Below, one piece after another: positions 8,632-17,037 of a stretch of 44,051 nucleotides of DNA. Both the position numbers and the translations under genes were made by a program. Origin of the DNA: Ectothiorhodospiraceae bacterium (lineage in GTDB: Bacteria > Pseudomonadota > Gammaproteobacteria > Nitrococcales > Aquisalimonadaceae); the NCBI GenBank assembly GCA_020831845.1, contig JAFIFV010000113.1:1-44051 (forward strand). The letters run 5' to 3'. How positions within the stretch are numbered: the stretch's first letter is position 1; every line of letters begins with the position of its first letter. The notes beneath the pieces are model-generated. The model was not told the DNA's origin. It did no database searches and was given only the letters and a program-made list of their open reading frames with translations.

Positions 8632-9663
8632 ATGAGTGCACAAGCGTCGAACGTCAGTATCACGGGCAATCCGCAAGCACTGCGGCGCTCGTTGAGCCCC
8701 TACTGCAAGCCCAGGGTTGCACGAAGTGTTGTGGAAATCCTGATTACGGTGATCCCGTTCCTGCTGCTGTGGATGTTGGCGTGGAGCGCCCTGACCGCGG
8801 GGTACTGGATCGGCCTGATCGCCGCCGTACCGGCGGCAGGGTTTCTCGTGCGCTTGTTCATGATTCAGCATGATTGCGGCCACGGGTCTTTCTTTCGTTC
8901 CCGGCGAGCCAATAACTGGGTCGGGCGGGCCATCGGGATACTGACCTTCACGCCTTTCGACCTCTGGCGTCACAGTCATGCCGTTCATCACGCCAGTTCC
9001 GGGAACCTGGACCGCCCGAACATCGGCGGTATCGATACGCTGACCGTGCGTGAGTACCAGGCCCTCCCGCGGCTGCACAGGCTGCGCTATCGCCTGTACC
9101 GTCACCCACTAACGCTGTTCGGCATAGCGCCGATGTACATCTTCCTGCTGGATCAGCGCCTGCCCGTGGGTTTCATGCGGTCGGGCTGGATGCCCTGGGT
9201 GAGCGTGATGGGCACCAATATGGCCATCGTCCTCGTCATGGGCGGCGTGATCTGGCTCGTTGGCCTGGGCCCCTTTCTGCTCGTGCAGTTGCCCATTACC
9301 CTGCTCGCCTCGGTGATCGGCATCTGGCTGTTCTACGTCCAGCACCAGTTCGAAGACACCTATTGGAAGCATCAGGATGAGTGGAGCTTCGACCACGCAG
9401 CCATCCATGGCAGTTCGCACTACGTATTGCCGGGCGTCCTGCGGTGGTTCAGCGCCAATATCGGCGTTCACCATGTCCACCACCTGTGCTGCCGCATTCC
9501 TTCATACCGGCTGCCCGAAGTGCTGCGGGATCATCCGGAACTTCGGAATGTGGGCCGTATCACGTTGCGGCAAAGCGTGGCGTCCGTGCCGCTTGCTCTG
9601 TGGGATGAATGCAAGCAGCGCCTGGTATCCTTCAAAGAGGCGCGAGCCGATTCGATACCATGA
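8632..9663 (+). CDS. Membrane fatty acid desaturase
   Basis: A 343-residue integral membrane di-iron desaturase that introduces a cis double bond into membrane acyl chains using O2 and reduced ferredoxin or a similar donor. All three histidine boxes are present: HDCGH (80-84), HSHAVHH (114-120) and VHHVHH near the C-terminus. Hydrophobic segments lie around 35-76 and 195-245. The pattern matches Delta12/omega-3 acyl-lipid desaturases. The ATG at 8632 is chosen because homology-like sequence starts there; the frame is open from 8560. It converges with the MAPEG gene. Confidence 0.88.
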   Translation: MSAQASNVSITGNPQALRRSLSPYCKPRVARSVVEILITVIPFLLLWMLAWSALTAGYWIGLIAAVPAAGFLVRLFMIQHDCGHGSFFRSRRANNWVGRAIGILTFTPFDLWRHSHAVHHASSGNLDRPNIGGIDTLTVREYQALPRLHRLRYRLYRHPLTLFGIAPMYIFLLDQRLPVGFMRSGWMPWVSVMGTNMAIVLVMGGVIWLVGLGPFLLVQLPITLLASVIGIWLFYVQHQFEDTYWKHQDEWSFDHAAIHGSSHYVLPGVLRWFSANIGVHHVHHLCCRIPSYRLPEVLRDHPELRNVGRITLRQSVASVPLALWDECKQRLVSFKEARADSIP

Positions 9664-9692
9664 TCTGCGTGTGGACCTTGGAGTGGCACCCG

Positions 9693-10082
9693 TCAGCCGC
9701 CGACCAGCAGCGCCCGGATCAGGATGAAACCCGCCGCCACGAAGTAACACGCAAAGGTCAGCACCATGCCGGCAACCCGGAAGGCAAACACCTCGTGCTC
9801 CTGCGATACCCCGTAGGCGTGACTGAGACGACCGGCGAGAAGGGCCAGCCCCAACGCATGAACCAGATAGCCGGGTGCCCCGACCACCTCACTGCCCGCG
9901 ATCAGCAGGAGCCCCAGTGGCGCGTACTCGGCGAAATTGGCATGCACCCTCGCCGCCCGAAGCATAAGCGCATTGCCGCCATCACCGATGGGTACGCCCA
10001 AGCGTCGCCTGACCCTCAGCGCGCGGATGCTAAGCACGACAAAGAGCACGGATAACAGCGCAACGTAAACCGGCCAGATCAC
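9693..10082 (-). CDS. MAPEG family membrane protein
   Basis: A 129-residue protein with four hydrophobic segments, opening at a GTG (10082) with a strong AGGAGG six bases upstream. The core LGVPIGDGGNALMLRAARVHANFAEYAP matches in order the MAPEG hallmark (G-D-G, R-x-x-R-x-x-x-N-F-x-E-Y-x-P), and a later GRLSHAYG is also typical. The family includes microsomal glutathione S-transferases and leukotriene synthases; bacterial members are usually of unknown substrate. Confidence 0.88.
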   Translation of the reverse strand: MIWPVYVALLSVLFVVLSIRALRVRRRLGVPIGDGGNALMLRAARVHANFAEYAPLGLLLIAGSEVVGAPGYLVHALGLALLAGRLSHAYGVSQEHEVFAFRVAGMVLTFACYFVAAGFILIRALLVGG

Positions 10083-10137
10083 GGACTGCCTCCTCTGCCG
10101 CACACGGCAACGTGTGTTTGAATGATTTCGCCCGGCG

Positions 10138-10578
10138 CTACAGCTCCCCCATCGCCCACAGCAAGGCCGCACCGCCGAACATCAGCAAGCAAACCACCAA
10201 CAACCAGATGAACTGCACCATGAGTGGGTAGCGTATCTCCGCCGGTAGCGTACGACAGTCGAAGTTCAGCGTGCGGCGATCCGCCCAACGGAAGGTGCAG
10301 GCACCGCCATAGTTGATTGCCCACAAGTGGCGGAAGATCAGGTCGTCACCAACCTGGTTCGGATCAATCAGGGCATCCGCTTTCGGCACGACGACATAAG
10401 CGATGAACACCGAGTAAAAGATCCAGATAATGCCAAGCCCAATACCGATCATGCCCGCGATCAGCGTGTACTCATAGAAAAGTCTCTCGGCAGGCGCGAG
10501 CTGTATGAGCCATAACCCGGCCCAGCCGCACAGCAGGATCATTGCCGCGACAAGAGCGCAAAGGAACATAAGGTTCAT
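10138..10578 (-). CDS. Small membrane protein, tandem paralogue 2
   Basis: A 146-residue protein with two N-terminal membrane segments, a soluble cysteine-containing loop and one C-terminal membrane segment. The loop (VVPKADALIDPN to LMVQF) matches that of the adjacent gene at 10614-11063 at 52 of 61 positions by my count. The pair arose by duplication. I do not recognise the family. It follows the LysM/glycine-zipper gene in a tight minus-strand run, a position fitting an immunity or partner protein. The ATG at 10578 begins MNLMFLCALV; the frame is open further upstream without support. Confidence 0.7.
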   Translation of the reverse strand: MNLMFLCALVAAMILLCGWAGLWLIQLAPAERLFYEYTLIAGMIGIGLGIIWIFYSVFIAYVVVPKADALIDPNQVGDDLIFRHLWAINYGGACTFRWADRRTLNFDCRTLPAEIRYPLMVQFIWLLVVCLLMFGGAALLWAMGEL

Positions 10579-10613
10579 GGCGAAGGGGATGCCGAGTGAA
10601 GAAAAGGCTCCAT

Positions 10614-11063
10614 CTACAGGTGTCCGAGACGATCCGCGATGGCGAACAACAAGGCACCGCCAAAAAAGAGGACAAAGCTGATCAGCAATCCGGCGAACTG
10701 CACCATCAGGGGATAGCGAATCTCCGCCGGCAGAGTTCGGCAGTCGAAATCCAGTGTGCGTCGATTCGCCCAACGGAACGTACAGGCGCCACCATAATTG
10801 ATCGCCCGAAAATGGCGGAAGAGGAGATCATTCCCCACCGGATTAGGCTCGATAAACGCATCTGCCTTTGGAACCACCTTGTAGGCGATGATCACGGAGT
10901 AAACAGCCCATACCAGGATGCCGAACATCCCCACCCCGCCACCGACATAGCCGAGCCAGACTAGCCAGTGGCGGTCTGCAACAACCAGGGACGCGCCATA
11001 GGCATAGATACCCAGGCCCAGCAAGGTCGCAAACAAGCCCACCCATAATCCCTTAAGGTTCAT
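10614..11063 (-). CDS. Small membrane protein, tandem paralogue 1
   Basis: A 149-residue protein beginning MNLKGLWVGLFATLLG, with the same layout as its neighbour: two membrane segments, the loop INYGGACTFRWANRRTLDF, and a last membrane segment. The start at 11063 overlaps the end of the LysM-like gene (stop at 11053) by 11 bases, so translation is probably coupled. The duplicated loop is far more conserved than the membrane segments, which suggests the loop carries the function. A role as immunity protein to the upstream gene is inference. Confidence 0.72.
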   Translation of the reverse strand: MNLKGLWVGLFATLLGLGIYAYGASLVVADRHWLVWLGYVGGGVGMFGILVWAVYSVIIAYKVVPKADAFIEPNPVGNDLLFRHFRAINYGGACTFRWANRRTLDFDCRTLPAEIRYPLMVQFAGLLISFVLFFGGALLFAIADRLGHL

Positions 11064-12114
11064 AACGTACCGGATGTCGGCTTTCGAATCGGGCACGCCC
11101 ACGAGCCTCGCCGAACAAACCACCGGCGCCACCACCAGCCACGCCGCCCACAAACCCGCCTACAAGACCGCACCAGAGCAGGCTTGTACCTGCAGAGGGC
11201 GCCCCGAACAAGAGATTACATCCCGCGTAGGCACCCACTGTGCCGCCAGCGATCCCTCCGGCAGAACGCCCGAGAAATCCTCCCCCCTCCACCGCACGGG
11301 TCTCAGCGCAGAACATTTCATCCCCGGACCGGCACGCCTCGTCAATCGTGTGCATGGTCAACATTCCGTCCACCCCGATGACGCCAACCCCGCCCATGCG
11401 CAAAACGCCCGCGGTGCTGCTGATGTTCCGGAAATGGCGCGAGAAACCCCGCACTGTCTCGCCGCCGCGCTGCCAGTGCAGCAGGTTTCGCTTGTGACTG
11501 ATGCGCAGCGCCTTGCGGGCGGTGAGATGATAAGGGGTCTGCGTGGCCAGCGAGCGCATCACCCGACCAATGCGGCTGTCCAACGTCTGGAGGATCTGAC
11601 GGCTCCGGGCGTAGAACGCCGGGGTAAGCCGTCCGCCGTTGCGGCGCGCGTTGTGGTACTCCTGCTCCAGGTTCCTGAGCAGTTGGCGGACAACCCGCAC
11701 TTCCAGCGAGAGCGCAGCAAGCCCGCCCCCGGCGAAGCCGTTGCCGTAGTTGAACAGCACCTTCACCGTACCATCGGGCTGGTGGAGCTTTACGTTCTCG
11801 GGATTGCTGGCGATGTTGTCGAGTAGCTGGTAGCCCTCGGCAAGAAGCTCCCGCTCCGTCAGCGTCATTTCGTGCAGGACGATGTAATTGATCTCCGCCA
11901 CGGTCTCCATGATCTCGCGCTCATGGATGTGGCAGCTACCGTTGGGAAGGAAGAGAACCTGACCGGCCTGGAGCAGGCCCTGCGCATCGGCGAGCGCCAC
12001 CGCATTGAGTCGCTCGAACTCGGTGCGATTCACCGCGTCGTCATAAAGCGTTTCACCCAGCGCCGAAAGACTGGTGCGCCGGCGCACCACATGGAATGCA
12101 TACATCTCAGCCAT
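11053..12114 (-). CDS. LysM-like protein with C-terminal glycine-zipper membrane segments (toxin-like)
   Basis: A 353-residue protein. The ATG at 12114 has AGAAGGA upstream. Residues 3-58 (YAFHVVRRRTSLSALGETLY, then LLQAGQVLFLPNG) form a LysM-like module. The middle is helical and charged. The C-terminal third is rich in glycine zippers (GGFLGRSAGGIAGGTVGAYAG, then GLVGGFVGGVAGGGAGGLFG), typical of pore-forming or membrane-inserting segments. There is no signal peptide. Followed, with overlap, by two small membrane proteins. This layout resembles type VI or contact-dependent effectors with immunity genes, but no VgrG, PAAR or Hcp gene is in the window, so this is a hypothesis. Confidence 0.7.
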   Translation of the reverse strand: MAEMYAFHVVRRRTSLSALGETLYDDAVNRTEFERLNAVALADAQGLLQAGQVLFLPNGSCHIHEREIMETVAEINYIVLHEMTLTERELLAEGYQLLDNIASNPENVKLHQPDGTVKVLFNYGNGFAGGGLAALSLEVRVVRQLLRNLEQEYHNARRNGGRLTPAFYARSRQILQTLDSRIGRVMRSLATQTPYHLTARKALRISHKRNLLHWQRGGETVRGFSRHFRNISSTAGVLRMGGVGVIGVDGMLTMHTIDEACRSGDEMFCAETRAVEGGGFLGRSAGGIAGGTVGAYAGCNLLFGAPSAGTSLLWCGLVGGFVGGVAGGGAGGLFGEARGRARFESRHPVRYEP

Positions 12115-12393
12115 CAGACAAGATCCTTCTGTCGTTGTTAGTTGCTTCCCTGCGCGGCATCCAGGCCGCGACCTATCGCCGGCCACCCGCCAGCAGCCGA
12201 ACGTCCAAAAGGTTATTCGAGGGAGCCGGAATCCGCAACCGCCCCGATCTGAATGACGACCACCAGCCTGCCAGCCGCCTGCGAATAGGCCGTTCGGACA
12301 AGAGCGTCTCCCCTTTTCGCGGAGCAATCGCGGGTGTCCTCGAGTTGCCGCCCTTTGTTATGGTGTAACGCTCCTGAAAGTCAGAGCCGTGAA

Positions 12394-13170
12394 ATGAGCA
12401 ACGAGCAATTCTCCGTCCTGTTCCAATACATCGCGCATCTTCAGGGGGAACGCCCCTGGGGGCGGTTCCTGGATGTCGGCACTGGTGTGAACAGCCTGAA
12501 ATGGCTGAGTACGCTGAAGACAGAATCCTGGACGGCGGTGACCGCCGCCCCCGGCATGGCGGAACAATGCCGAAAAGCCTATCCGGGCAAGATTCGCAAG
12601 CGCGACAAGGTAGTAGTGTCCAACTGGACGGACCCCGAACTACTGCGGGGCGAGGTGTTCGACACGGTGCTGGTGGACTACTTCATCGGCGCCATCGAGG
12701 GCTTTGCCCCCTACTGGCAGGACCTGGCATTCCCCCGACTCCGGCCGCATGTACGCGGCCGGCTCTACGTCACCGCTGTGGAACCCTATGTGCCGCGCAT
12801 CGACGACGAAGAATGCGGTCGCTTCATCGGTGACCTGGGTCGGTTTCGGGATGCCATGCTGCTGCTGGTCCGGCAGCGTCCTTATCGGGAATTTCCAAGC
12901 GACTGGATCGTGCGAGCGTTGAAGCGTGCCGGATTCAATCCGGTGGAGGCGCGGGGTTTCCCCATTCACTATCGTGAACCATTCCTCCAGTCGCAGCTCG
13001 GCATGTGCCGCGACCGCCTGCACCTGATCGAAAACGAAGCATTGCGCCAGGGCCTGGCGGCGCAAATCGATGCGCTGGAAGCCCGCGGCCGTGCGCTGCT
13101 CGAGAAACACGGCAGCATCCCGCACGGCTTCGACTACGTGATAGCCGCGGAGCCGGTGACCAAGGGGTGA
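12394..13170 (+). CDS. Class I SAM-dependent methyltransferase-like protein
   Basis: A 258-residue protein. GRFLDVGTGVNSLKWL near residue 22 is a motif I-like SAM-binding loop, followed by a beta/alpha pattern with FDTVLVDYFIG at motif IV position. The C-terminus has charged helices (ALEARGRALLEKHG). The substrate is unknown. The start at 12394 (MSNEQFSVLFQY) is chosen because the preceding 20 codons look non-coding; there is no strong ribosome binding site. It is divergent from the LysM-like gene. Confidence 0.75.
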   Translation: MSNEQFSVLFQYIAHLQGERPWGRFLDVGTGVNSLKWLSTLKTESWTAVTAAPGMAEQCRKAYPGKIRKRDKVVVSNWTDPELLRGEVFDTVLVDYFIGAIEGFAPYWQDLAFPRLRPHVRGRLYVTAVEPYVPRIDDEECGRFIGDLGRFRDAMLLLVRQRPYREFPSDWIVRALKRAGFNPVEARGFPIHYREPFLQSQLGMCRDRLHLIENEALRQGLAAQIDALEARGRALLEKHGSIPHGFDYVIAAEPVTKG

Positions 13171-13519
13171 TCACGTAGCAGCGTACTTCCCCTCAAGGAT
13201 CTCATGAATGGCAACCGCCGGGGCGACGGCTGCCTGAAATTTGGGCTTTTGGCCTTATTTCTTACTGGAAGATAGATTTTCCGCCCGCCAAGGGTCGGAA
13301 AACGATCCGAACGGATAATCATGTGCAGGACCGGAACCGCACCCTTCACAGTTCATGGGTGTTCCGCTGATTCCTCTCCCACTACCCAAATGGAACTGCG
13401 GGTTTTCCCGTAGTCGCAAGTACCGGCTTTCCGCGATCTGCGCGTGGGGTGCCGCCCGTAGAATGTGTCGGACGGCAAACCTCTTGCCCCAACAAGATAC
13501 AATGCACGGAGACCACATC
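13171..13519. other. Gene-free stretch before the truncated haemoglobin
   Basis: No gene is supported. A short inverted repeat TTTTCCG...CGGAAAA around 13277-13303 may act as a terminator for the methyltransferase gene. A TAGAAT hexamer near 13459 could be a -10 for the haemoglobin gene, without a convincing -35. Confidence 0.35.
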
Positions 13520-13882
13520 ATGACTGATACCACGATCTACGAACGTCTTGGTGGTGAAGACCGCATCCACGCGCTGGCTAACACCATTCTGGACAAGCAC
13601 TTGGCCAATCCAGTGGTCAACAAGCGCTATGTGAACAGTGTGCGCGAAGACGTGATTCCCAAACTGGTCAGCTTCCTGTGCGAAGCCACCGGAGGCCCAC
13701 AGAGGTACACGGGAAAGAACATGCTTGATGCGCATCGCGGCATGAATATCAGTGAGCAGGAGTTCATGGCCGTGCTTGACGACATCATGGAGGCATTACA
13801 AGAACACGGTGTCGACGAGCGCACCCGGCAGGAACTGCTGCACGCCAACTACGGCATGCGTTCAGAGATTGTTCGAGTTTAG
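13520..13882 (+). CDS. Group 1 truncated haemoglobin
   Basis: A 120-residue 2/2 globin binding haem, with roles in O2/NO chemistry. It opens TIYERLGGEDRIHALA and has GGPQRYTGKNMLDAHRGMNI, in which His72 is the proximal F8 haem ligand. In place of the usual B10 Tyr (FY motif) there is Ile-Leu at 23-24, and Tyr37 sits near the CD1 Phe position, so the distal pocket differs from classical NO-dioxygenating group 1 globins; it fits a proteobacterial subgroup with a HLANP motif. GGAGA precedes the ATG. A hairpin terminator follows. Confidence 0.87.
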   Translation: MTDTTIYERLGGEDRIHALANTILDKHLANPVVNKRYVNSVREDVIPKLVSFLCEATGGPQRYTGKNMLDAHRGMNISEQEFMAVLDDIMEALQEHGVDERTRQELLHANYGMRSEIVRV

Positions 13883-13901
13883 CGCGCAGCCCCATCGTGC
13901 G

Positions 13902-13931
13902 GGTCAGGCGACTCCGGCGGGTCGCCTGACC
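13902..13931 (+). terminator. Hairpin terminator after the globin gene
   Basis: GGTCAGGCGA (13902-13911) pairs perfectly with TCGCCTGACC (13922-13931) around a 10-base GC-rich loop, 19 bases after the stop. No T-run follows. Confidence 0.6.
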
Positions 13932-14025
13932 GGCCTGTCACCACCACGCCCCCTCGCCGAGGGTCCCCCAGTGTGGGTCTTGGGCATCCCACAACTAATA
14001 GGACTGGCAGGGCCGGCCCCCCCAA

Positions 14026-14448
14026 TCACTCCGCCTGCGCCCCGCGTTTAAACGCCGCACGAGCCCAGTAGACCCCGAAAATGACTAGCGCCGGACCAAT
14101 ACCGAGCGTCAGGAATCCCCCGCTGTACTGCGGCTGCTCCTCGACCAAGGAGTTATACAACACCCAACATACAATCGAGAGGCCGATGGCAATTGAAACC
14201 ACTCCGAACACTGCCTGGGGAACACCGAACAGAACACCGGCAGCCCGTTGCAGAGCGGTTGGATTATCCAGACTCCGAAGCGCTGACCCGAGATCAATCC
14301 AAGCCAGGATAAAAACTGGCAGACCAACAAAAATCAAAAGCAAAAACCACGCGGTTAGCCAACCTTCGTGGGTCGTCGAGGCGATCACGCCAACCAGCGC
14401 CGTGAGAAACACGATTACCGCCAGAAACCTTTTGCTCGCAGCTTTCAT
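14026..14448 (-). CDS. Four-helix membrane protein of unknown function
   Basis: A 140-residue protein with four hydrophobic segments (about 8-24, 31-52, 70-98, 112-127) and a positively charged C-terminus. There is no motif I can assign. The ATG at 14448 begins MKAASKRFLAVIVF. The gene stands alone between the globin and a methyltransferase gene. Confidence 0.65.
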   Translation of the reverse strand: MKAASKRFLAVIVFLTALVGVIASTTHEGWLTAWFLLLIFVGLPVFILAWIDLGSALRSLDNPTALQRAAGVLFGVPQAVFGVVSIAIGLSIVCWVLYNSLVEEQPQYSGGFLTLGIGPALVIFGVYWARAAFKRGAQAE

Positions 14449-14513
14449 GGTCGAGGGCCTAGCACCGCAATGACGCGCTTGCCCAACACATTGCCTGGAT
14501 AGGCGTCATCGGC

Positions 14514-15209
14514 TCAAGTTCGTTTTGACAGCCAGGCATGTATCAAGCCCGCTTGGAAAAACTCCACCGAAAGCTCAAAACCCGCTGATTGAATGAATGA
14601 TGCAACCCTGGCCGGCGGGAGCACGCCAACATCATTGGCGTAAGCATTTCGCATCCTCTCCATTGCCTCTGGCGTAATATCCGCCGCAGACATCATGTTC
14701 ATCCAGGCATGAAGCAATACGTCGTATTCACGGGACTCAACATCCGATGCCAAATCCGAACTCGCAAGGAGTCCGCCAGGCTTCAGGTTTTCTGCAATTC
14801 CGCTGAAAAACCGGATGCGCTCGCTGTGATCCAGAATGAACTGAGACACCAGGAAGCATGTTGCGGCATCGTGCAGTCCGACGGCTGATAGTGAGTCAAG
14901 ATAACCCTCATGAAAGACACAACGAGATGCGACACCCTCCTTCTTTGCCCTTTGCCGACAGATACCAAGCATAGGGCCAGATGGCTCTACCGCTGTAAAC
15001 CGCCACCCGGGGTTCTTCGAGGCAAGGTAGAACAGCTCATCTCCCGTTCCCACTCCCACACAGAGAATCTGCGCATCCTTGGGCAGATCAGCAAACGCCG
15101 ATGCCAGGAGTAAATGGAGACAGTCCCGGATTGGTGCCGTCTTCGCCCACTGCGCGTCGTAGTTTGCAGCCTGTTTGTCAAACAGCGCTGTTACTTCCTC
15201 TTGATTCAT
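14514..15209 (-). CDS. Class I SAM-dependent methyltransferase
   Basis: A 231-residue methyltransferase. QILCVGVGTGDELFYLA is motif I of the SAM-binding Rossmann fold, FTAVEPSGPMLGICR is motif II, and LKPGGLLASSDLA is motif VI-like. The pattern resembles the ubiquinone/menaquinone methyltransferase-like small-molecule group; the substrate is not known. The ATG at 15209 (MNQEEVTALFD) has AAGGA nearby; ATGs at 15218 and 15236 are alternatives. Confidence 0.85.
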   Translation of the reverse strand: MNQEEVTALFDKQAANYDAQWAKTAPIRDCLHLLLASAFADLPKDAQILCVGVGTGDELFYLASKNPGWRFTAVEPSGPMLGICRQRAKKEGVASRCVFHEGYLDSLSAVGLHDAATCFLVSQFILDHSERIRFFSGIAENLKPGGLLASSDLASDVESREYDVLLHAWMNMMSAADITPEAMERMRNAYANDVGVLPPARVASFIQSAGFELSVEFFQAGLIHAWLSKRT

Positions 15210-15337
15210 TCGGTCCATCCTTGCCGCCTGATGCAAATTGACCAGCCGAGGGCCCGTGCCAGCGGAGACCGAGGTCCGGTTGAAAGACAGGCCATGCCGG
15301 ACATGTCCCAGGCGCCGTCCATTCTTACGCGATTCGG

Positions 15338-16216
15338 CTATTCACTGAAGAAATTGCGAAGGGCGGCAGCGCATGCGTCCGGTTGCTCTTCCGCTACGAA
15401 GTGCCCACAGTCGAGAGCGACTTCCCGCACGTCCTTGGCCCAAGCGCGCCAGACGTCAAGCGGCGATCGGGCTTGCCCGGAGAGAAAACCCTTGCCCCAA
15501 ACAACAAGCGTCGGACATTGAATCCTGCGGCCGGCATCGCGATCCGCACGGTCATGCTCTAGGTCAACCGTAGCCCCCGCGCGATAGTCCTCGCACGTCG
15601 CCTCAATCACTGAAGGCTTGTGGAAGTGCCGGATATACTCGGCCACTACCGGCTCAGTAAGTGCTTCCCGTCGACCTGCCCATCGCGCCAGTAGATGACG
15701 CAGATAAAACTCGGGATCATGGCCGATCAGACGCTCGGGCAGCGGAGCAGGCTGGGCGAGGAATGGCCAGTGATAGGTACGCATGGCGACATCCTTGTTC
15801 ATCCGTTCCCACACCTCGAGGGTCGGGATGATGTCGAGTGCGGCAAACCGCAAGACTCGCTCGGGATGATCAAGCGCGAGCCGATATCCCACTCGTCCGC
15901 CGCGGTCATGGCCTGTGAGCAGAAACTGCTCATACCCAAGCACAGTCATGATCTCCACCATGTCCTGGGCCATGGTGCGCTTGGAGTATCGCAGGTGCGC
16001 TGGATCGGGTTCCGGCCCCTTGCTTTCACCGTAGCCCCGCAGATCGGGTATCACGAGCGTGAAATGGTCACGCAGTTGCGACGCAACCGCATGCCACATC
16101 ACGTGATTTTGCGGATAACCGTGCAGAAGCAAGAGCGGTGGACCAGCCCCGCCGAGGCGTACGAATATTTCGGCTTCATCGGTTTGGAGGCGACGCTTCT
16201 CAAAATCGTCGAACAT
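15338..16216 (-). CDS. Haloacetate (fluoroacetate) dehalogenase-type alpha/beta hydrolase
   Basis: A 292-residue cytoplasmic alpha/beta hydrolase. Family: haloacetate dehalogenases displace halide from fluoro- or chloroacetate through an Asp nucleophile. Visible residues match the full active site: nucleophile Asp104 in GHDRGGR, carboxylate-binding Arg105 and Arg108, halide-pocket His149, Trp150 (YHWPFLAQP) and Tyr211, and the catalytic His272 (DCGHF). The oxyanion region is HGYPQNHVMWH. The ATG at 16216 has AGAGGA upstream. The TetR gene lies just upstream on the same strand and could regulate it. Activity on fluoroacetate itself is inference. Confidence 0.85.
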   Translation of the reverse strand: MFDDFEKRRLQTDEAEIFVRLGGAGPPLLLLHGYPQNHVMWHAVASQLRDHFTLVIPDLRGYGESKGPEPDPAHLRYSKRTMAQDMVEIMTVLGYEQFLLTGHDRGGRVGYRLALDHPERVLRFAALDIIPTLEVWERMNKDVAMRTYHWPFLAQPAPLPERLIGHDPEFYLRHLLARWAGRREALTEPVVAEYIRHFHKPSVIEATCEDYRAGATVDLEHDRADRDAGRRIQCPTLVVWGKGFLSGQARSPLDVWRAWAKDVREVALDCGHFVAEEQPDACAAALRNFFSE

Positions 16217-16313
16217 TGTCGCTATCCTCTGGACGAGGGCCACCCGTCCTCTGCTCGCTCAAGGTTGAGGAACGGCCTGAGCGGTCAAGATGTGCAGCAG
16301 CGGAACTGCGCTG

Positions 16314-16946
16314 CTACCCGGCTTCGCCCAGCAAGCTTTCGTTGACGCCAAGCATCTGCAGAATGTTGCGCTGGGCGGCATTCAGGATGTGTTGTCGCTC
16401 TTGCTCGTCGGGGAGGCTCTTGGCGATGGCAACGGCGCCCACCAGCGAGGCGAGAATGGCGCGGGACTTGTCGGCGATGACCTCGCGGTCGGGTTCGAAG
16501 GGAAGTTTCCTCAGGCGGCTCAGGGCAATGAGGCGGGTTTCCAGCATCTTCTTCATGCGCAGATAGGAGGCTTCGAACAGCGTGCGAACCTCGGCATTCT
16601 CGTTGCCTATCTCGTTGAACAGCACCGTCTCCGGCCCCGGCTTGCGCTTGCGTTCCAGCTCCTGGAGGTTCCAGCAGTTGGCCACCAACTCCGTCAGATG
16701 CTTCACAGACAGGGGTCCCTTGACCAGCCGGGCCGCACGGCTGCTCTCCAGGGTTTCCCGCACCGAGGCGTGGTAGAGCGCTTCCTTTGAGGCGAAGTGC
16801 GCGTAGAAGGCGCCATGGGTCATCTTGGCCAGCTTCATGATCTGCCCGATGGAGACTTTCTCGAAGCCTTGCCGGCTGAACAGCCCGATAGCCGACTTGA
16901 GAATGCGCTCCCGCGATTTGGCCTTGTGGTTCGTCGAGTAGGGCAT
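16314..16946 (-). CDS. TetR family transcriptional regulator
   Basis: A 210-residue repressor-type protein. Residues 10-58 carry the TetR helix-turn-helix (SRERILKSAIGLFSRQGF, then KMTHGAFYAHFASKEALYH). The C-terminal ligand domain is divergent. It is transcribed divergently from fabF with a 91-base AT-rich gap (16947-17037) that should hold both promoters and its operator, and it is upstream of the dehalogenase gene on its own strand, so either may be a target. GAGGA precedes the ATG. Confidence 0.88.
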   Translation of the reverse strand: MPYSTNHKAKSRERILKSAIGLFSRQGFEKVSIGQIMKLAKMTHGAFYAHFASKEALYHASVRETLESSRAARLVKGPLSVKHLTELVANCWNLQELERKRKPGPETVLFNEIGNENAEVRTLFEASYLRMKKMLETRLIALSRLRKLPFEPDREVIADKSRAILASLVGAVAIAKSLPDEQERQHILNAAQRNILQMLGVNESLLGEAG

Positions 16947-17037
16947 GGCGTCCTCACGCTCATACGGTGAATATTATCTTGATCATATAAAACCCGGTGT
17001 TAGCTTGGCACAACCCCAAGCTGTTCAGGAATTTACC

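Noticed and set aside
16947..17037. TetR operator in the tetR-fabF gap
   Set aside because: The gap is AT-rich and must hold promoters, but I found no palindrome good enough to name as operator.
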